Shown: positions 1 to 10,167, numbered from the stretch's first letter. The stretch: DNA of 33,358 nucleotides from an uncultured Hippea sp. (GCA_913009315.1 CAJVZA010000014.1:1-33358); one strand, 5' to 3'. A program made the numbers and translations. The notes: a model not told the origin generated them from the sequence alone.

Positions 1-9
1 TCTCTCTGT

Positions 10-60
10 CATCGTAAGCATTTTCCCCCTCCGTCATTGCGAGCGAAGCGAAGCAATCTC
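10..60. repeat. Short intergenic repeat, CGTCATTGCGAGCGAAGCGAAGCAATCTC type
   Basis: Sequence cgtcattgcgagcgaagcgaagcaatctc, self-complementary around GCGAAGC, preceded by a degenerate copy (gtcatcgtaagc). Resembles dispersed intergenic repeats seen in many bacteria. Confidence 0.45.
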
Positions 61-388
61 AGTTTCTTCAGTGTATCACAGGCATCCTGCCTGTGTTCTC
101 TTTTCTTATGTTCCGCATTTGAGAAAAGATGTCAAGAAAATCTTCTGATGAAGCGTATAAAAAATTAAGGGTAACTCTGATGGCCGGATGCTTCCATAGA
201 AGATAACTCGGGAGCAAGATAAAGTGATCTGTTTTTCGAAGGCTTAGCGGTATATATCTGTCTTCTATAGATCCGCATAGAACTTTTAGAGATACCGACA
301 ATGCTGCCTCTATCAGTTTCTCACGACATAAACAATCAGCCATATTGAAATTATACTCTCAAAATGCTATAGTTCCAAAAGCAATTGA

Positions 389-443
389 TAACTCACTTTA
401 CACACTTAATGCCGAGTAGTTATTGATGCGTAAAGTGAGTTAG
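389..443. repeat. Perfect 13-bp inverted repeat (TAACTCACTTTAC / GTAAAGTGAGTTA), 29-nt spacer, just upstream of rpiB
   Basis: Arms at 389-401 and 431-443; rpiB starts at 457. Confidence 0.8.
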
Positions 444-456
444 CAGGGGATAAATT

Positions 457-903
457 ATGAATAAAAAAAGAGTGGTTATAGGTTCCGATCATGCAGGATT
501 TGAGATGAAAGAACAGATAAAAAAATATCTGAAGCAAAATGGATACGATGTGCTTGACGAGGGAACCGATTCAACCGATTCGGTTGATTATCCTGATTTT
601 GCAGCTAAAACTGTAACAGAATGCCTGAAAAGCGGAGCCGCGGGAATTGTGATATGCGGAACAGGCATTGGTGCATCAATAAGCGCAAACAAGATTAAGG
701 GAGCAAGAGCGGCACTTTGCCATGATGCTTATACGGCAATTTATTCAAGACGGCATAACGACGCAAATATCCTTGCATTGGGCGGCAGAGTTACCGGAGT
801 TGATGTAGGAATTCAGATAGTCGATCTGTTTTTGAGCACAAAATTCGATGGCGGAAGACACCGGCTGAGGATTGATAAAATATCGAAATTGGAGGAAGAA
901 TGA
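457..903 (+). CDS. rpiB: Ribose 5-phosphate isomerase B
   Basis: [25 protein letters not shown]-like [38 protein letters not shown] motifs. Confidence 0.95.
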   Translation: MNKKRVVIGSDHAGFEMKEQIKKYLKQNGYDVLDEGTDSTDSVDYPDFAAKTVTECLKSGAAGIVICGTGIGASISANKIKGARAALCHDAYTAIYSRRHNDANILALGGRVTGVDVGIQIVDLFLSTKFDGGRHRLRIDKISKLEEE

Positions 904-2162
904 AAAAAATTGTATTAGATGAGCTTGCCCGGGTTGATAATGAGATATTCAGCGCGATAAAAGCTGAGCGGGACAGGCAAACCTACAGCATTGAACTTAT
1001 AGCTTCGGAGAATTTTGTATCATCGGCTGTAATGCAGGCCGCAGGCTCGGTAATGACGAATAAATATGCCGAAGGATATCCCGATCATCGTTATTACGGC
1101 GGATGCGAAAATATGGATATCGTGGAAAATCTTGCACGTGACAGAGCATGCAGACTTTTTAATGCAGATCATGCAAACGTTCAGCCTCACTCAGGCAGTC
1201 AGGCAAATATGGGTGTTTATATGGCCGCACTTGAGCCGTTTGATCGTATTCTGGGAATGGACCTAACCAACGGCGGACATCTTACGCACGGATCAAAGGT
1301 TAATTTTTCGGGTAAACTTTATCTGTCTGCCGGATATGGAGTGGATCCTGCCACGGGAAGAATAGATTATGATGAACTTCTCCAGATTTCCAAAGAATTT
1401 AAACCGCGTCTTATTGTGTGCGGAGCAAGTGCATATCCGAGAGTTATTGATTTTGAAAAATTCAGAGATATCGCCGATGAGGTCGGAGCATATCTTATGG
1501 CAGATATTGCCCATATTGCGGGACTTGTTATTACCGGCCTGCATCCAAGCCCATTTCCATCGTGCGATTTTGTAACTACGACAACGCATAAAACATTGAG
1601 AGGTCCTCGAGGCGGAATGATTCTCTGCAAAGAACCGTTCGCCAAAAAGATAGATAAGATCATTTTTCCTGGCATTCAGGGCGGCCCGCTGATGCATATA
1701 ATTGCGGCAAAAGCAGTCAGCTTCAAGGAAGCGGAAACAGATTCATTCAAAGATTATCAGGCTCAGATCGTTAAAAATGCCAAAGCTTTAGCGAAAGTTC
1801 TTATGAACAGGGGAATTGACCTGGTAAGCGGAGGCACCGATAATCATCTTATTCTTGTAGATTTGACAAAAACCGGTATGACAGGAAAAGAAGCCGAAGA
1901 AGCGTTGGGCAAATCAGGTATAACCGTAAACAAAAATACGGTACCCGGCGAAAGAAGATCTCCCTTTGTGGCGTCCGGAATAAGAATCGGAACTCCCGCA
2001 GTTACAACAAGAAAAATGAAAGAGGAGGAGATGAATATTATCGGCAATCAGATTGCCGATGTTTTGTCAAATCCTGACGAATCAACTATAAAAAGAGTTT
2101 CAGAAGAGGTAAAAGAGCTCTGCAGCCGCTTTATCTTTTATCCTGAGATAGTCTCACAATAG
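900..2162 (+). CDS. glyA: Serine hydroxymethyltransferase
   Basis: [49 protein letters not shown] (PLP lysine region). 4-bp overlap with rpiB stop. Confidence 0.97.
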   Translation: MKKIVLDELARVDNEIFSAIKAERDRQTYSIELIASENFVSSAVMQAAGSVMTNKYAEGYPDHRYYGGCENMDIVENLARDRACRLFNADHANVQPHSGSQANMGVYMAALEPFDRILGMDLTNGGHLTHGSKVNFSGKLYLSAGYGVDPATGRIDYDELLQISKEFKPRLIVCGASAYPRVIDFEKFRDIADEVGAYLMADIAHIAGLVITGLHPSPFPSCDFVTTTTHKTLRGPRGGMILCKEPFAKKIDKIIFPGIQGGPLMHIIAAKAVSFKEAETDSFKDYQAQIVKNAKALAKVLMNRGIDLVSGGTDNHLILVDLTKTGMTGKEAEEALGKSGITVNKNTVPGERRSPFVASGIRIGTPAVTTRKMKEEEMNIIGNQIADVLSNPDESTIKRVSEEVKELCSRFIFYPEIVSQ

Positions 2163-2184
2163 AAAGTTATAATACATAAGGATA

Positions 2185-2328
2185 TTCTATTAATCCATGA
2201 GCTATCATCCTGAGGCCGTAATTAGCATTCTCTGCATCGCAGATCTTTGCAATAACCCTGCTTCCGGCTGCACTTGCGTCCTACCGGAGAATTCGGACTC
2301 TCAATTTGAAACGCAGGGAATTAATATT
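2185..2328. repeat. Dispersed imperfect palindromic repeat, copy A
   Basis: TTCTATTAATCC...GGAATTAATATTT termini; internal blocks shared with 20507-20666 (ATCATCYTGAG, CTGCAYTTGCGTCYT, CTCTCAATTTGAAACGC/TCTCAATTTGAAACGC). Confidence 0.7.
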
Positions 2329-2357
2329 TATAGACACATCAAAAACCGGAGGGAATT

Positions 2358-3551
2358 ATGGTTGTGAAATCCGACGATCTTTTTGTGCTTATTTCTGCGG
2401 CATTTGTAATGCTTATGACTCCCGGAGTCGCGATCTTTTACGGAGGCATGGTCTCAAGCAAAAATGTGCTCTCTTTACTTGGGCAATCCTTAGGAATTCT
2501 CGGGATAATATCGCTGCAGTGGTTCTTTTTCGGCTATACGCTGGCTTTTGGACCCGATATAGGCGGTGTTATAGGAAGTCTGAAGTATCTGTTTTTGTCC
2601 GGAATTTCAGGCAGCTCACAGATAGGCTCAATTCATCAAATGACCTTCGTTATTTTTCAAATGATGTTTGCTGTTATAACCCCGGCATTAATCATAGGCG
2701 CATTTGTCGAAAGGGTAAAATTTTTGCCCACTATGCTGTTTTGCCTGCTCTGGAGCAGCTTTGTTTATGATCCGGTCGCACATTGGGTATGGGGAGGCGG
2801 ATGGATTCAGAAACTCGGCGGTTTGGATTTTGCCGGAGGAGCCGTTATTCACATCAATGCGGGCGTTGCGGCTTTGGTTGGAGCTCTTTATATAGGCAGA
2901 AGAGACGGATTCAACAAACGGGCATTCACATTCCATAACATACCGTTTGTAGTATTGGGTGCCGCTATGCTCTGGTTCGGATGGTTTGGATTTAATGCAG
3001 GTTCGGCTTTGTCGCTCTCTTTTCAGGCTTTATCGGCATTTATAAATACGCATCTTGCTGCCAGCAGTGCACTTGTCGCGTGGGGAACAGCCGAGTATAT
3101 CGGAAGAGGGAAACCCACTGTGCTTGGTATGGCATCAGGTGCAGTTGCCGGACTTGCCGCAATCACGCCGGCAAGCGGTTATGTTAGTCCGCTTGGAGCT
3201 ATTTTTATAGGAGCTGCCGCCGGATTTTTGTGCTATCATGCAACGATCCTGAGGAATAAAATCGGGTACGATGATTCACTTGATGTATTTTCCGTCCATG
3301 GCATAGGAAGCATAACAGGAATGCTTGCACTCGGTTTTTTGGCAGTTCAACATGTAGGGGGCGTCTCAGGCAGCATACATCAAGTTTTACTTCAATTGAT
3401 AACAATTGTTGCAGTAGCACTTTACAGCGGAGCAATTAGCTTTATACTTTACTTTCTTGTAGATAAGCTTGTCGGGTTCAGGGTTGAACCTGATGAGGAA
3501 AAACAGGGAATTGATATTGTCGAGCATGGAGAACGAGCCTATGATATGTAG
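2358..3551 (+). CDS. amt: Ammonium transporter (Amt family)
   Basis: MTPGVAIFYGGMVSSKNVLS, FVERVKFLPT, VYDPVAHWVWGGGW, GGAVIHINAGVAALVGAL, WFGWFGFNAGSA, DDSLDVFSVHGIGSITG. Confidence 0.95.
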   Translation: MVVKSDDLFVLISAAFVMLMTPGVAIFYGGMVSSKNVLSLLGQSLGILGIISLQWFFFGYTLAFGPDIGGVIGSLKYLFLSGISGSSQIGSIHQMTFVIFQMMFAVITPALIIGAFVERVKFLPTMLFCLLWSSFVYDPVAHWVWGGGWIQKLGGLDFAGGAVIHINAGVAALVGALYIGRRDGFNKRAFTFHNIPFVVLGAAMLWFGWFGFNAGSALSLSFQALSAFINTHLAASSALVAWGTAEYIGRGKPTVLGMASGAVAGLAAITPASGYVSPLGAIFIGAAAGFLCYHATILRNKIGYDDSLDVFSVHGIGSITGMLALGFLAVQHVGGVSGSIHQVLLQLITIVAVALYSGAISFILYFLVDKLVGFRVEPDEEKQGIDIVEHGERAYDM

Positions 3552-3610
3552 CGTGCGTCGTATTTCCGTCTTGATGATTACAAAATATATGGATAATAAA
3601 GGAGATTATA

Positions 3611-3745
3611 ATGAAGAGAACATTTCAACCTCATAAGAAGAGAAGATTCAGGGTTCATGGTTTTAGAAAACGAATGAGCACCAAAAATGGAAGACGTATA
3701 ATATCGAGAAGAAGAAGAAAGGGGAGAGCTCGGCTATCTGTTTAG
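3611..3745 (+). CDS. rpmH: Ribosomal protein bL34
   Basis: Translates to [44 protein letters not shown]. Below the length cutoff of the supplied ORF track; RBS aaaggag upstream. Confidence 0.97.
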   Translation: MKRTFQPHKKRRFRVHGFRKRMSTKNGRRIISRRRRKGRARLSV

Positions 3746-4098
3746 ACTATAAATTTCCCAAGAAAAGACATATCAGAAAATCTTCAGAATATAAGACCGT
3801 TTTTGACACAGGTAAAAAGTATGTTTCCGGAAGTTTTGTTATGTATATAAAAGAAAAAGAGAGTCCGCCCAGCAGGTTTGGAGTTATTGCAAGCAGAAAG
3901 GTTGGCGGCAGTGTCAAGCGAAACAGATTAAAAAGGCAGGCACGGGAAATCTTTAGAAAATTGATCTCCGAGAGGGAATGTCTGGATATTGTGTTTGTTT
4001 CCAGAAAAAGCATGCTGTATTCCGATTACAAAAAGATTGAAAAAGAGTTTAATAATATTATTGCTGCTTATTATAAAAAGCAAAGGAGAGTAATTTAA
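3736..4098 (+). CDS. rnpA: Ribonuclease P protein component; start codon apparently non-canonical
   Basis: Homology-like N-terminus [32 protein letters not shown] lies upstream of the track ATG (3841). Core [22 protein letters not shown]. No in-frame ATG/GTG/TTG between stop TAG 3664 and 3841; ATC at 3736 sits 9 nt after GGGGAG. Confidence 0.85.
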   Translation: MCLDYKFPKKRHIRKSSEYKTVFDTGKKYVSGSFVMYIKEKESPPSRFGVIASRKVGGSVKRNRLKRQAREIFRKLISERECLDIVFVSRKSMLYSDYKKIEKEFNNIIAAYYKKQRRVI

Positions 4099-4102
4099 CA
4101 AG

Positions 4103-4351
4103 ATGATAAAAAGAGTTATGATTGGTGCAGTTAAGCTGTATCAATGGCTGATATCACCGATATTAGGTCATAATTGCAGATTTTATCCAAGTTGTTCCAA
4201 ATATGCTATTGGCGCTATAAAAAATTTTGGACCCATAGAAGGACTTTTGATGGCTATATGGCGATTATTGCGATGCGGTCCCTGGAGTAACGGCGGATAT
4301 GATCCTCCGGTAAAGTCACCATTCAGGCGATATGGAGGAGAACATGGATAA
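4103..4351 (+). CDS. yidD: Membrane protein insertion efficiency factor YidD
   Basis: LYQWLISPILGHNCRFYPSCSKYAIGAIKNFGPIEGLLMAIWRLLRCGPWSNGGYDPP. Confidence 0.96.
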   Translation: MIKRVMIGAVKLYQWLISPILGHNCRFYPSCSKYAIGAIKNFGPIEGLLMAIWRLLRCGPWSNGGYDPPVKSPFRRYGGEHG

Positions 4352-5915
4352 ACGTTTAATCATTGCAATTACGCTTTCTTTTGCTGTTCTCGCTGCATCG
4401 CAGTTCTTTTTTGCTCCAAAACAGAGCAGCAATGTAAATACAACAAAAGTAACGGCACAAACAACAGAAACCACAGCGAATTCCAAAAAAAAGATTCCGG
4501 TAAATATTAGCGGGACATTAAGTAAAGTTTCCGACAACACCTCGGTACCTGTAAAAGTAGTCCCTTCTGTAAAATTCAGAAACTCTTTAATGAGCGTTGG
4601 GTTTTATTCCGATGGCACCATAGGAAGCGTGAAACTTTTTAAATACAAGGACAAAAAAGGTATTCCTACCGAGCTCGTTTCCCCTCAGAATAATTTCAGG
4701 CCTTTGCAGATTGTATTTGCCGATAAAAAATTAAACAGCGAGGCCGACAAGGTTAAGTATAAAACTGCCGTTAATGGAGAAACGACACTGAGAGAAGGCA
4801 CAACAACGATTACCTTCACGGCACGTTTTAAAGAGTTTATCTTAAAGAAGATTTTCACATTTCATGCTGACAAATATATATATGATATACATATTGTTTT
4901 TGAGAATTACAGCGGTGATAAACTGTTGAAATCTCCCGTTTGGGGTATAGCCATCGGGCCGCATCTCGGTCATTTAAAGAAAAAGAAATACGGTTTTTTA
5001 GGCGCAGCGGTTTATTCTAACGGTAAACTTAAAGAATATAAAAAAATCAAGAAGGAGATTAATAAAAAAACCAGCGACATAAGCTGGATAGGGCTTGAAA
5101 GTAAATATTTTACAAGTCTGCTTATTCCGGGCAAAGATGCTCTTGGTTTTCAGATGAGTGAAGATGCGCTGAGCTCATCATTCTATACAACGGTGTTGTA
5201 TAGAAGCTCAGATGTAAAAAGCAGAGTATATATGGGACCCAAAGAGTATTTTAGACTTAAACCTTTAGGTCATAATCTTTTTTATATAATAAACTACGGA
5301 ATGCTGGGATTTTTGGCCAGGCCTCTTCTCGTGGTACTCCACTTTTTCTTCAAGTTGTTTGGAAATTATGGTGTTGCGATAATTGTTACAACATTTATTA
5401 TAAGGCTGTTTTTTGCTCCTCTCTCGCATAAAAGCTTTAAGTCGATGAAAAAGATGAAGGATCTCCAGCCGAAAATTAAGGAGCTGCGGCAAAAGTTTAA
5501 AGGTAAACCTGAACAGCTGAACAAAGCTACTATGGAACTTTATAAGCGATATAAGGTAAATCCTATGGGCGGATGCCTTCCAATTGTTCTTCAGATACCG
5601 GTGTTTTTTGCACTTTATAAGGTGCTTTTGAGTTCAATCGAGCTGAGAGGTGCACCGTTTATCTTTTGGATAAAAGATCTGTCTGCGGCTGATCCGTATT
5701 ATATCACGCCGATTTTAATGGGTGCATCGATGTTTTTACAGCAAAAACTTCAGCCTAGCGCAGTCGATCCGCGTCAGGCGAAAATTATGCTTGCACTTCC
5801 GATAGTGTTTACTTTTATGTTTCTTGGTTTTCCTGCCGGATTGGTTATCTATTGGCTGACAAATAATATACTGGCTATTGCTCAGCAGGTTCTGATAGAT
5901 AACAAGAGCAAATAG
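4344..5915 (+). CDS. yidC: Membrane protein insertase YidC
   Basis: MDKRLIIAITLSFAVL N-terminus (ATG 4344 preceded by GGAGGAG), C-terminal YNYGVAIIVTTFIIRLFFAPL-type core (NYGVAIIVTTFIIRLFFAPLSHKSFKSMKKMKDLQPKIKELR), NPMGGCLPIVLQIPVFFALYKVL. Confidence 0.96.
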   Translation: MDKRLIIAITLSFAVLAASQFFFAPKQSSNVNTTKVTAQTTETTANSKKKIPVNISGTLSKVSDNTSVPVKVVPSVKFRNSLMSVGFYSDGTIGSVKLFKYKDKKGIPTELVSPQNNFRPLQIVFADKKLNSEADKVKYKTAVNGETTLREGTTTITFTARFKEFILKKIFTFHADKYIYDIHIVFENYSGDKLLKSPVWGIAIGPHLGHLKKKKYGFLGAAVYSNGKLKEYKKIKKEINKKTSDISWIGLESKYFTSLLIPGKDALGFQMSEDALSSSFYTTVLYRSSDVKSRVYMGPKEYFRLKPLGHNLFYIINYGMLGFLARPLLVVLHFFFKLFGNYGVAIIVTTFIIRLFFAPLSHKSFKSMKKMKDLQPKIKELRQKFKGKPEQLNKATMELYKRYKVNPMGGCLPIVLQIPVFFALYKVLLSSIELRGAPFIFWIKDLSAADPYYITPILMGASMFLQQKLQPSAVDPRQAKIMLALPIVFTFMFLGFPAGLVIYWLTNNILAIAQQVLIDNKSK

Positions 5916-5967
5916 GTATATAATATTTGATCTATGAAAAGAGTGCTGCTGACAATATCATTGGAAT

Positions 5968-7326
5968 TTGAATAGTGACACTATAGCGGCAGTTTCGACT
6001 GCAACAGGTACTGCTGCAATTGCTATCGTAAGAATGAGCGGGCCGGATGCCGTCAAAATTGCAAAGGCGGTTTTTTATCCCTGCAATGATTTCAAGTCGC
6101 ATCGGATCTATTATGGCAAAATAATAGATCCCGCCTCAAGGGAGCCTATAGATGAGGTTATGATTGCGGCTATGCTTTCTCCAAAAAGCTACACCGGAGA
6201 AGATATGGTAGAGATCTATTGTCATGGCGGTATATTTGTAACATCAAAAGTTCTTGAGCTGCTTATGAAAAACGGGGCTTCTGCTGCGGAACCCGGTGAA
6301 TTTACCAAAAGGGCATATCTGAACGGGAAAATAGATCTCCTGCGTGCCGAAGCAGTTAACGAAATCATAAACGCCCGAACAGAAGCAGCTTTAAAAATTG
6401 CACAGAGGCAGCTGAGAGGAAGTATGAGTGACCGGTTTGCCCTGCTCAGAAAGAAGCTGCTGCTCATGTCCGCACAGATTGAGGTTGCTATCGATCATCC
6501 CGATGACGGCTATTTTTCCGATTATGATAAGCTTTGCAGGGAAGCTGCTGCAATAAAAAAAGAACTGCAAAAATTTTATGAAAGCTATGATATCGGATTA
6601 AAGCTTCGCGAAGGATTCAACATAGCCATAGTCGGCAGACCTAATGTAGGAAAATCGACTCTTTTTAATCAGCTTTTGGGTGACGGCAGAGCTATCGTGA
6701 CGGCAATTCCCGGCACAACGAGAGATGCAATTGATGCTCAAATCTCTCTGACCGGAAAAACGGCTAAACTGACAGATACCGCAGGCATCAGAGATAACGC
6801 AGGAGAAATTGAGAAAATAGGAATTGCAAAAAGCTGGAACGAGACAGAGAAAGCAGATCTGATTTTGTGGGTTATAGACAAATCATCCATGTTTGACGAA
6901 AATGACGAGATAATAATGAAAAGATTGGCCGGCAGCGACAAAAAGGTGATAGCAGTTTTAAATAAACAGGATAAACCTTCTGTCTTTGACAAGAGTATAT
7001 TAATGCAATCAATGAAAACCATAGAAATATCGGCAAAGTATTGTGAAAAAATAGAAAATCTGAAGAAAATGATCAGTGCTGAAATTGATATCAGAAAAGA
7101 TATAGACGATTACAATATCATAACAACCATCAGGCAGAAGCAGAAAATTTCAGAAGCGCTAAGCTTGATATCCGAACTGAGTCTGCACATAAAAGAGAGG
7201 TACGGAGATGAAATTATCGGAGCAGATCTTCTGTCGATTGTTTCCGTTCTGGATGAATTTATAGGCAAAATATCCAACGACGAAGTGCTGGAAACCGTGT
7301 TCAGCAATTTTTGTGTAGGAAAATAG
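5968..7326 (+). CDS. mnmE: tRNA modification GTPase MnmE
   Basis: DTIAAVSTATGTAAIAIVRMSG, GAxxAEPGEFTKRAYLNGKIDL, GRPNVGKSTLFN, AIPGTTRD, DTAGIR, C-terminal FCVGK. TTG start. Confidence 0.97.
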   Translation: MNSDTIAAVSTATGTAAIAIVRMSGPDAVKIAKAVFYPCNDFKSHRIYYGKIIDPASREPIDEVMIAAMLSPKSYTGEDMVEIYCHGGIFVTSKVLELLMKNGASAAEPGEFTKRAYLNGKIDLLRAEAVNEIINARTEAALKIAQRQLRGSMSDRFALLRKKLLLMSAQIEVAIDHPDDGYFSDYDKLCREAAAIKKELQKFYESYDIGLKLREGFNIAIVGRPNVGKSTLFNQLLGDGRAIVTAIPGTTRDAIDAQISLTGKTAKLTDTAGIRDNAGEIEKIGIAKSWNETEKADLILWVIDKSSMFDENDEIIMKRLAGSDKKVIAVLNKQDKPSVFDKSILMQSMKTIEISAKYCEKIENLKKMISAEIDIRKDIDDYNIITTIRQKQKISEALSLISELSLHIKERYGDEIIGADLLSIVSVLDEFIGKISNDEVLETVFSNFCVGK

Positions 7327-9234
7327 ATGTTCCACGTAGAACAGTTGTCCGATTATAGATACAGAAAAAGCTTCGATGTAGTAGTAGTGGGAGCGGGCCA
7401 TGCAGGCTGCGAGGCCGCCCTTATCTCCGCAAAAATGGGCTGCAGCACACTGCTTTTGACAATAGCTTTTGACAAAATTGCCCAGATGTCATGCAATCCG
7501 GCTATAGGAGGACCCGCAAAGGGACACCTTGTAAAAGAACTGGATATTCTGGGCGGACAGATGGCTGAAAACATTGATAACACCGGACTTCAGTTTAAGA
7601 TATTGAACAAAAGCAAAGGATCAGCCGTTTGGTCAAGCAGGGCGCAAGCCGATATGTCCGCTTATAGACTCAGAATGAAAAAAATCATAGAAAATCAGGA
7701 AAATCTTCTTGCCAGGCAAGAAATGGTTGATGAGTTAATAGTAGAAGATGACCATATCTATGGAGTAGTAACCAATATAGGAAATTTTTATCAATCAAAA
7801 GCAGTTGTACTGACTCCGGGCACCTTCATGAAAGGGAGAATCTGGATCGGTATGAACCAATACTCAGCAGGAAGAGCGTGGGAACCTCCATCTGAAAAAC
7901 TGTCCGACAGTTTGAGAAAAATCGGTTTTACGGTAGGAAGACTAAAAACAGGCACAACTCCCAGGCTGGACAGCAGGACAATAGACTTTTCAAAACTTGA
8001 AGCTGACTGGGGAGACGATCCCCCTGCCCCGTTCTCCTTTAGAACGAAAAGAATAGAGCGGCCGTTGAGACCTTGTTTTATTGCACATACAAACAAAAAG
8101 GTTCATGATGTTATAAGAGAAAATCTTGACAGGTCGCCTTTATACAGCGGAAGAATTCAAAGTATCGGTCCGAGATATTGTCCATCCATAGAAGATAAAG
8201 TAGTAAAATTTCCCGATAGAAATTCTCATCATGTGTTTCTTGAGCCTCAAACCGCCGAAAGTGTCGAAATCTATCCCGACGGTTTATCGACAAGTCTGCC
8301 TTATGATGTTCAGCTTAAATATCTGAGGGCGATTAACGGGCTTGAGAATGTAGAGATTATAAGACCCGGATACGCTGTTGAGTATGATTTTGTGCCTCCC
8401 GTACAACTTTATCCTACATTTGAAACAAAATTATTTAAAGGACTTTTTCATGCCGGGCAGATCAACGGGACAAGCGGCTACGAAGAAGCGGCTGCTCAGG
8501 GAACATATGCCGGTATAAATGCGGCATGCTTTGTTCAAAAACGAAGCCCGCTGGTATTAAGACGCGATGAGGCTTATATTGGGGTTTTGGTTGATGATCT
8601 TGTCACAAAAGGTACGAGAGAACCATATAGAATGTTTACTTCCAGAGCTGAGTATCGTCTCATTTTGAGAGAGGACAACGCCGATATCAGACTTGCCGGA
8701 AAGGCATTCAATCTGGGTCTCCTATCACAAGAACGTTATAATGAAATTAAAGATAGAGAAAGGCAGATATGCTCACACATCGACATAATAAAAAAAAGTT
8801 ATGTTACACCTTCAAATACTGTTGCCGAATTGCTCAAAAAGCATAATATTGCGGCTATAAACGACAAAACTCTGCTGGATAAGCTTCTGAGAAGACCTCA
8901 GGTTGATGTAGAGCTGTTTAGAGAGCTTTATGATGGGAACTGCAGCAAAGATGATCTGCAGTGCATCTTATACAGAATAAAATATGAGCCGTTTATAAAA
9001 AAAGAGCAGAGAGATATTGAAAAACTTATAAAAAATGAAAAACTAAGAATTCCTCTGAATTTTTCTTATGATAAATGCGAAAGCCTGTCAGTTGAAGTGC
9101 GGGAGAAACTTTCTGAAGTAAAACCTGCGACTCTCGGTCAGGCCTCCAGAATTCCGGGTGTTACTCCTGCAGCAATTTCCGTTTTAATGATATATATGAA
9201 AAAATTTAGACTATCCAAACATACCTTGGAATGA
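7327..9234 (+). CDS. mnmG: tRNA uridine-5-carboxymethylaminomethyl modification enzyme MnmG
   Basis: FDVVVVGAGHAGCEAALISAKMG, NPAIGGPAKGHLVKELDILGG, TPGTFMKGRIWIG, GRLKTGTTPRLD, SIEDKVVKF. Confidence 0.97.
   Translation: MFHVEQLSDYRYRKSFDVVVVGAGHAGCEAALISAKMGCSTLLLTIAFDKIAQMSCNPAIGGPAKGHLVKELDILGGQMAENIDNTGLQFKILNKSKGSAVWSSRAQADMSAYRLRMKKIIENQENLLARQEMVDELIVEDDHIYGVVTNIGNFYQSKAVVLTPGTFMKGRIWIGMNQYSAGRAWEPPSEKLSDSLRKIGFTVGRLKTGTTPRLDSRTIDFSKLEADWGDDPPAPFSFRTKRIERPLRPCFIAHTNKKVHDVIRENLDRSPLYSGRIQSIGPRYCPSIEDKVVKFPDRNSHHVFLEPQTAESVEIYPDGLSTSLPYDVQLKYLRAINGLENVEIIRPGYAVEYDFVPPVQLYPTFETKLFKGLFHAGQINGTSGYEEAAAQGTYAGINAACFVQKRSPLVLRRDEAYIGVLVDDLVTKGTREPYRMFTSRAEYRLILREDNADIRLAGKAFNLGLLSQERYNEIKDRERQICSHIDIIKKSYVTPSNTVAELLKKHNIAAINDKTLLDKLLRRPQVDVELFRELYDGNCSKDDLQCILYRIKYEPFIKKEQRDIEKLIKNEKLRIPLNFSYDKCESLSVEVREKLSEVKPATLGQASRIPGVTPAAISVLMIYMKKFRLSKHTLE
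7328..7343. promoter_or_regulatory. parS: parS-like 16-mer TGTTCCACGTAGAACA overlapping the mnmG start codon
   Basis: 13/16 match to the canonical TGTTTCACGTGAAACA; one change from the perfect palindrome TGTTCCACGTGGAACA. Confidence 0.6.
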
Positions 9235-9279
9235 TATGTAGCTAAATCGTATCTCAATAGCCGGTAAGACATAACCATG

Positions 9280-10167
9280 TCATTTGTACCGAATCTTTTT
9301 CTTATACGATTGAAGCAATATCCCAATAACAATCACAACTAATCCGATTACAGAACTAAATAATATCTTTTCATCTAAAAATAACCAAATGTATATTAAA
9401 GATATAAATGGCGTAAGATAAAGAGCGGTTGAAATTATATGAGTATCAACTTTTTCAAGTGCTTTGAACCACCATATATAAGTTACTCCATTTACTAATA
9501 TTCCATTATACAAAAGCCAGAACCATACATCCGGCGAGGGAATTTTTGGCGGTGAAAAAATAAAAACCGTGATTGTTGTAAAAATTAGCGCTGAAAGAAA
9601 ATATATGAATACGCTAATCGTCTTATCAAAATTATGTTTTTTACCTAAAATTGAGAATAGAGCGAAAACAAATGCTCCCGAAAGCGCAAGAAGATCTCCT
9701 GAAACATTAGTTAAAGCAAATGAAAAAATTTTGCCTCGAGTAACTATTATAATTATCCCGACAAAACTAATAAGAATAGTCAAAATTTTCTTTAATGTTA
9801 CCTGCTCTTTTAAAATCACAAATGCAAGCAGCAAAACTAATATCGGCCAGGTATAAACTAAAATAAATCCTTCTTGCGCTGTAGTTAATGCAAATGCTCC
9901 ATAAAGTAAGATATAATAAAGATAGGTTCCGAGAAATCCTAAAAGAATCATACTGAGATAATCTTTTATAGGAATTGTTTTCATCATTTTATGCTTTTTT
10001 TGAGCCAGTAGGAGCAAGCCCAAAATAATAAATGAAAATATCGTAGAATAAAAGAGCATTTGCAGATTATTCAGCTCAACTAATATTTTTTTGGAAGCAA
10101 CAGGTATCGATGCCCAAAAAATAATACATAATGCAAGATAGATATAACCTGAAATTTTTTTGCTCAT
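9280..10167 (-). CDS. EamA/DMT family transporter
   Basis: About 10 predicted TM segments in two repeats; FWASIPVASKKIL, VYTWPILVLLLAFVILKEQVTLKKILTILISFVGIIII, YLTPFISLIYIWLFLDEKI. Confidence 0.88.
   Translation of the reverse strand: MSKKISGYIYLALCIIFWASIPVASKKILVELNNLQMLFYSTIFSFIILGLLLLAQKKHKMMKTIPIKDYLSMILLGFLGTYLYYILLYGAFALTTAQEGFILVYTWPILVLLLAFVILKEQVTLKKILTILISFVGIIIIVTRGKIFSFALTNVSGDLLALSGAFVFALFSILGKKHNFDKTISVFIYFLSALIFTTITVFIFSPPKIPSPDVWFWLLYNGILVNGVTYIWWFKALEKVDTHIISTALYLTPFISLIYIWLFLDEKILFSSVIGLVVIVIGILLQSYKKKIRYK

Noticed and set aside
68-343. 91-aa minus-strand ORF
   Set aside because: No recognisable motif; its C-terminus is simply translation of the palindrome CACAGGCATCCTGCCTGTG, so probably not a real gene.
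1066-2047. Several alternate-frame and antisense ORFs within glyA
   Set aside because: Overlap a strongly supported CDS and have no family motifs.
2306-2770. 154-aa ORF overlapping amt
   Set aside because: Out-of-frame shadow of amt and the upstream palindromic repeat.
3588-3596. TATGGATAA resembling a DnaA box upstream of rpmH
   Set aside because: Single 8/9 match in AT-rich sequence, no cluster, no dnaA; insufficient for an origin call.
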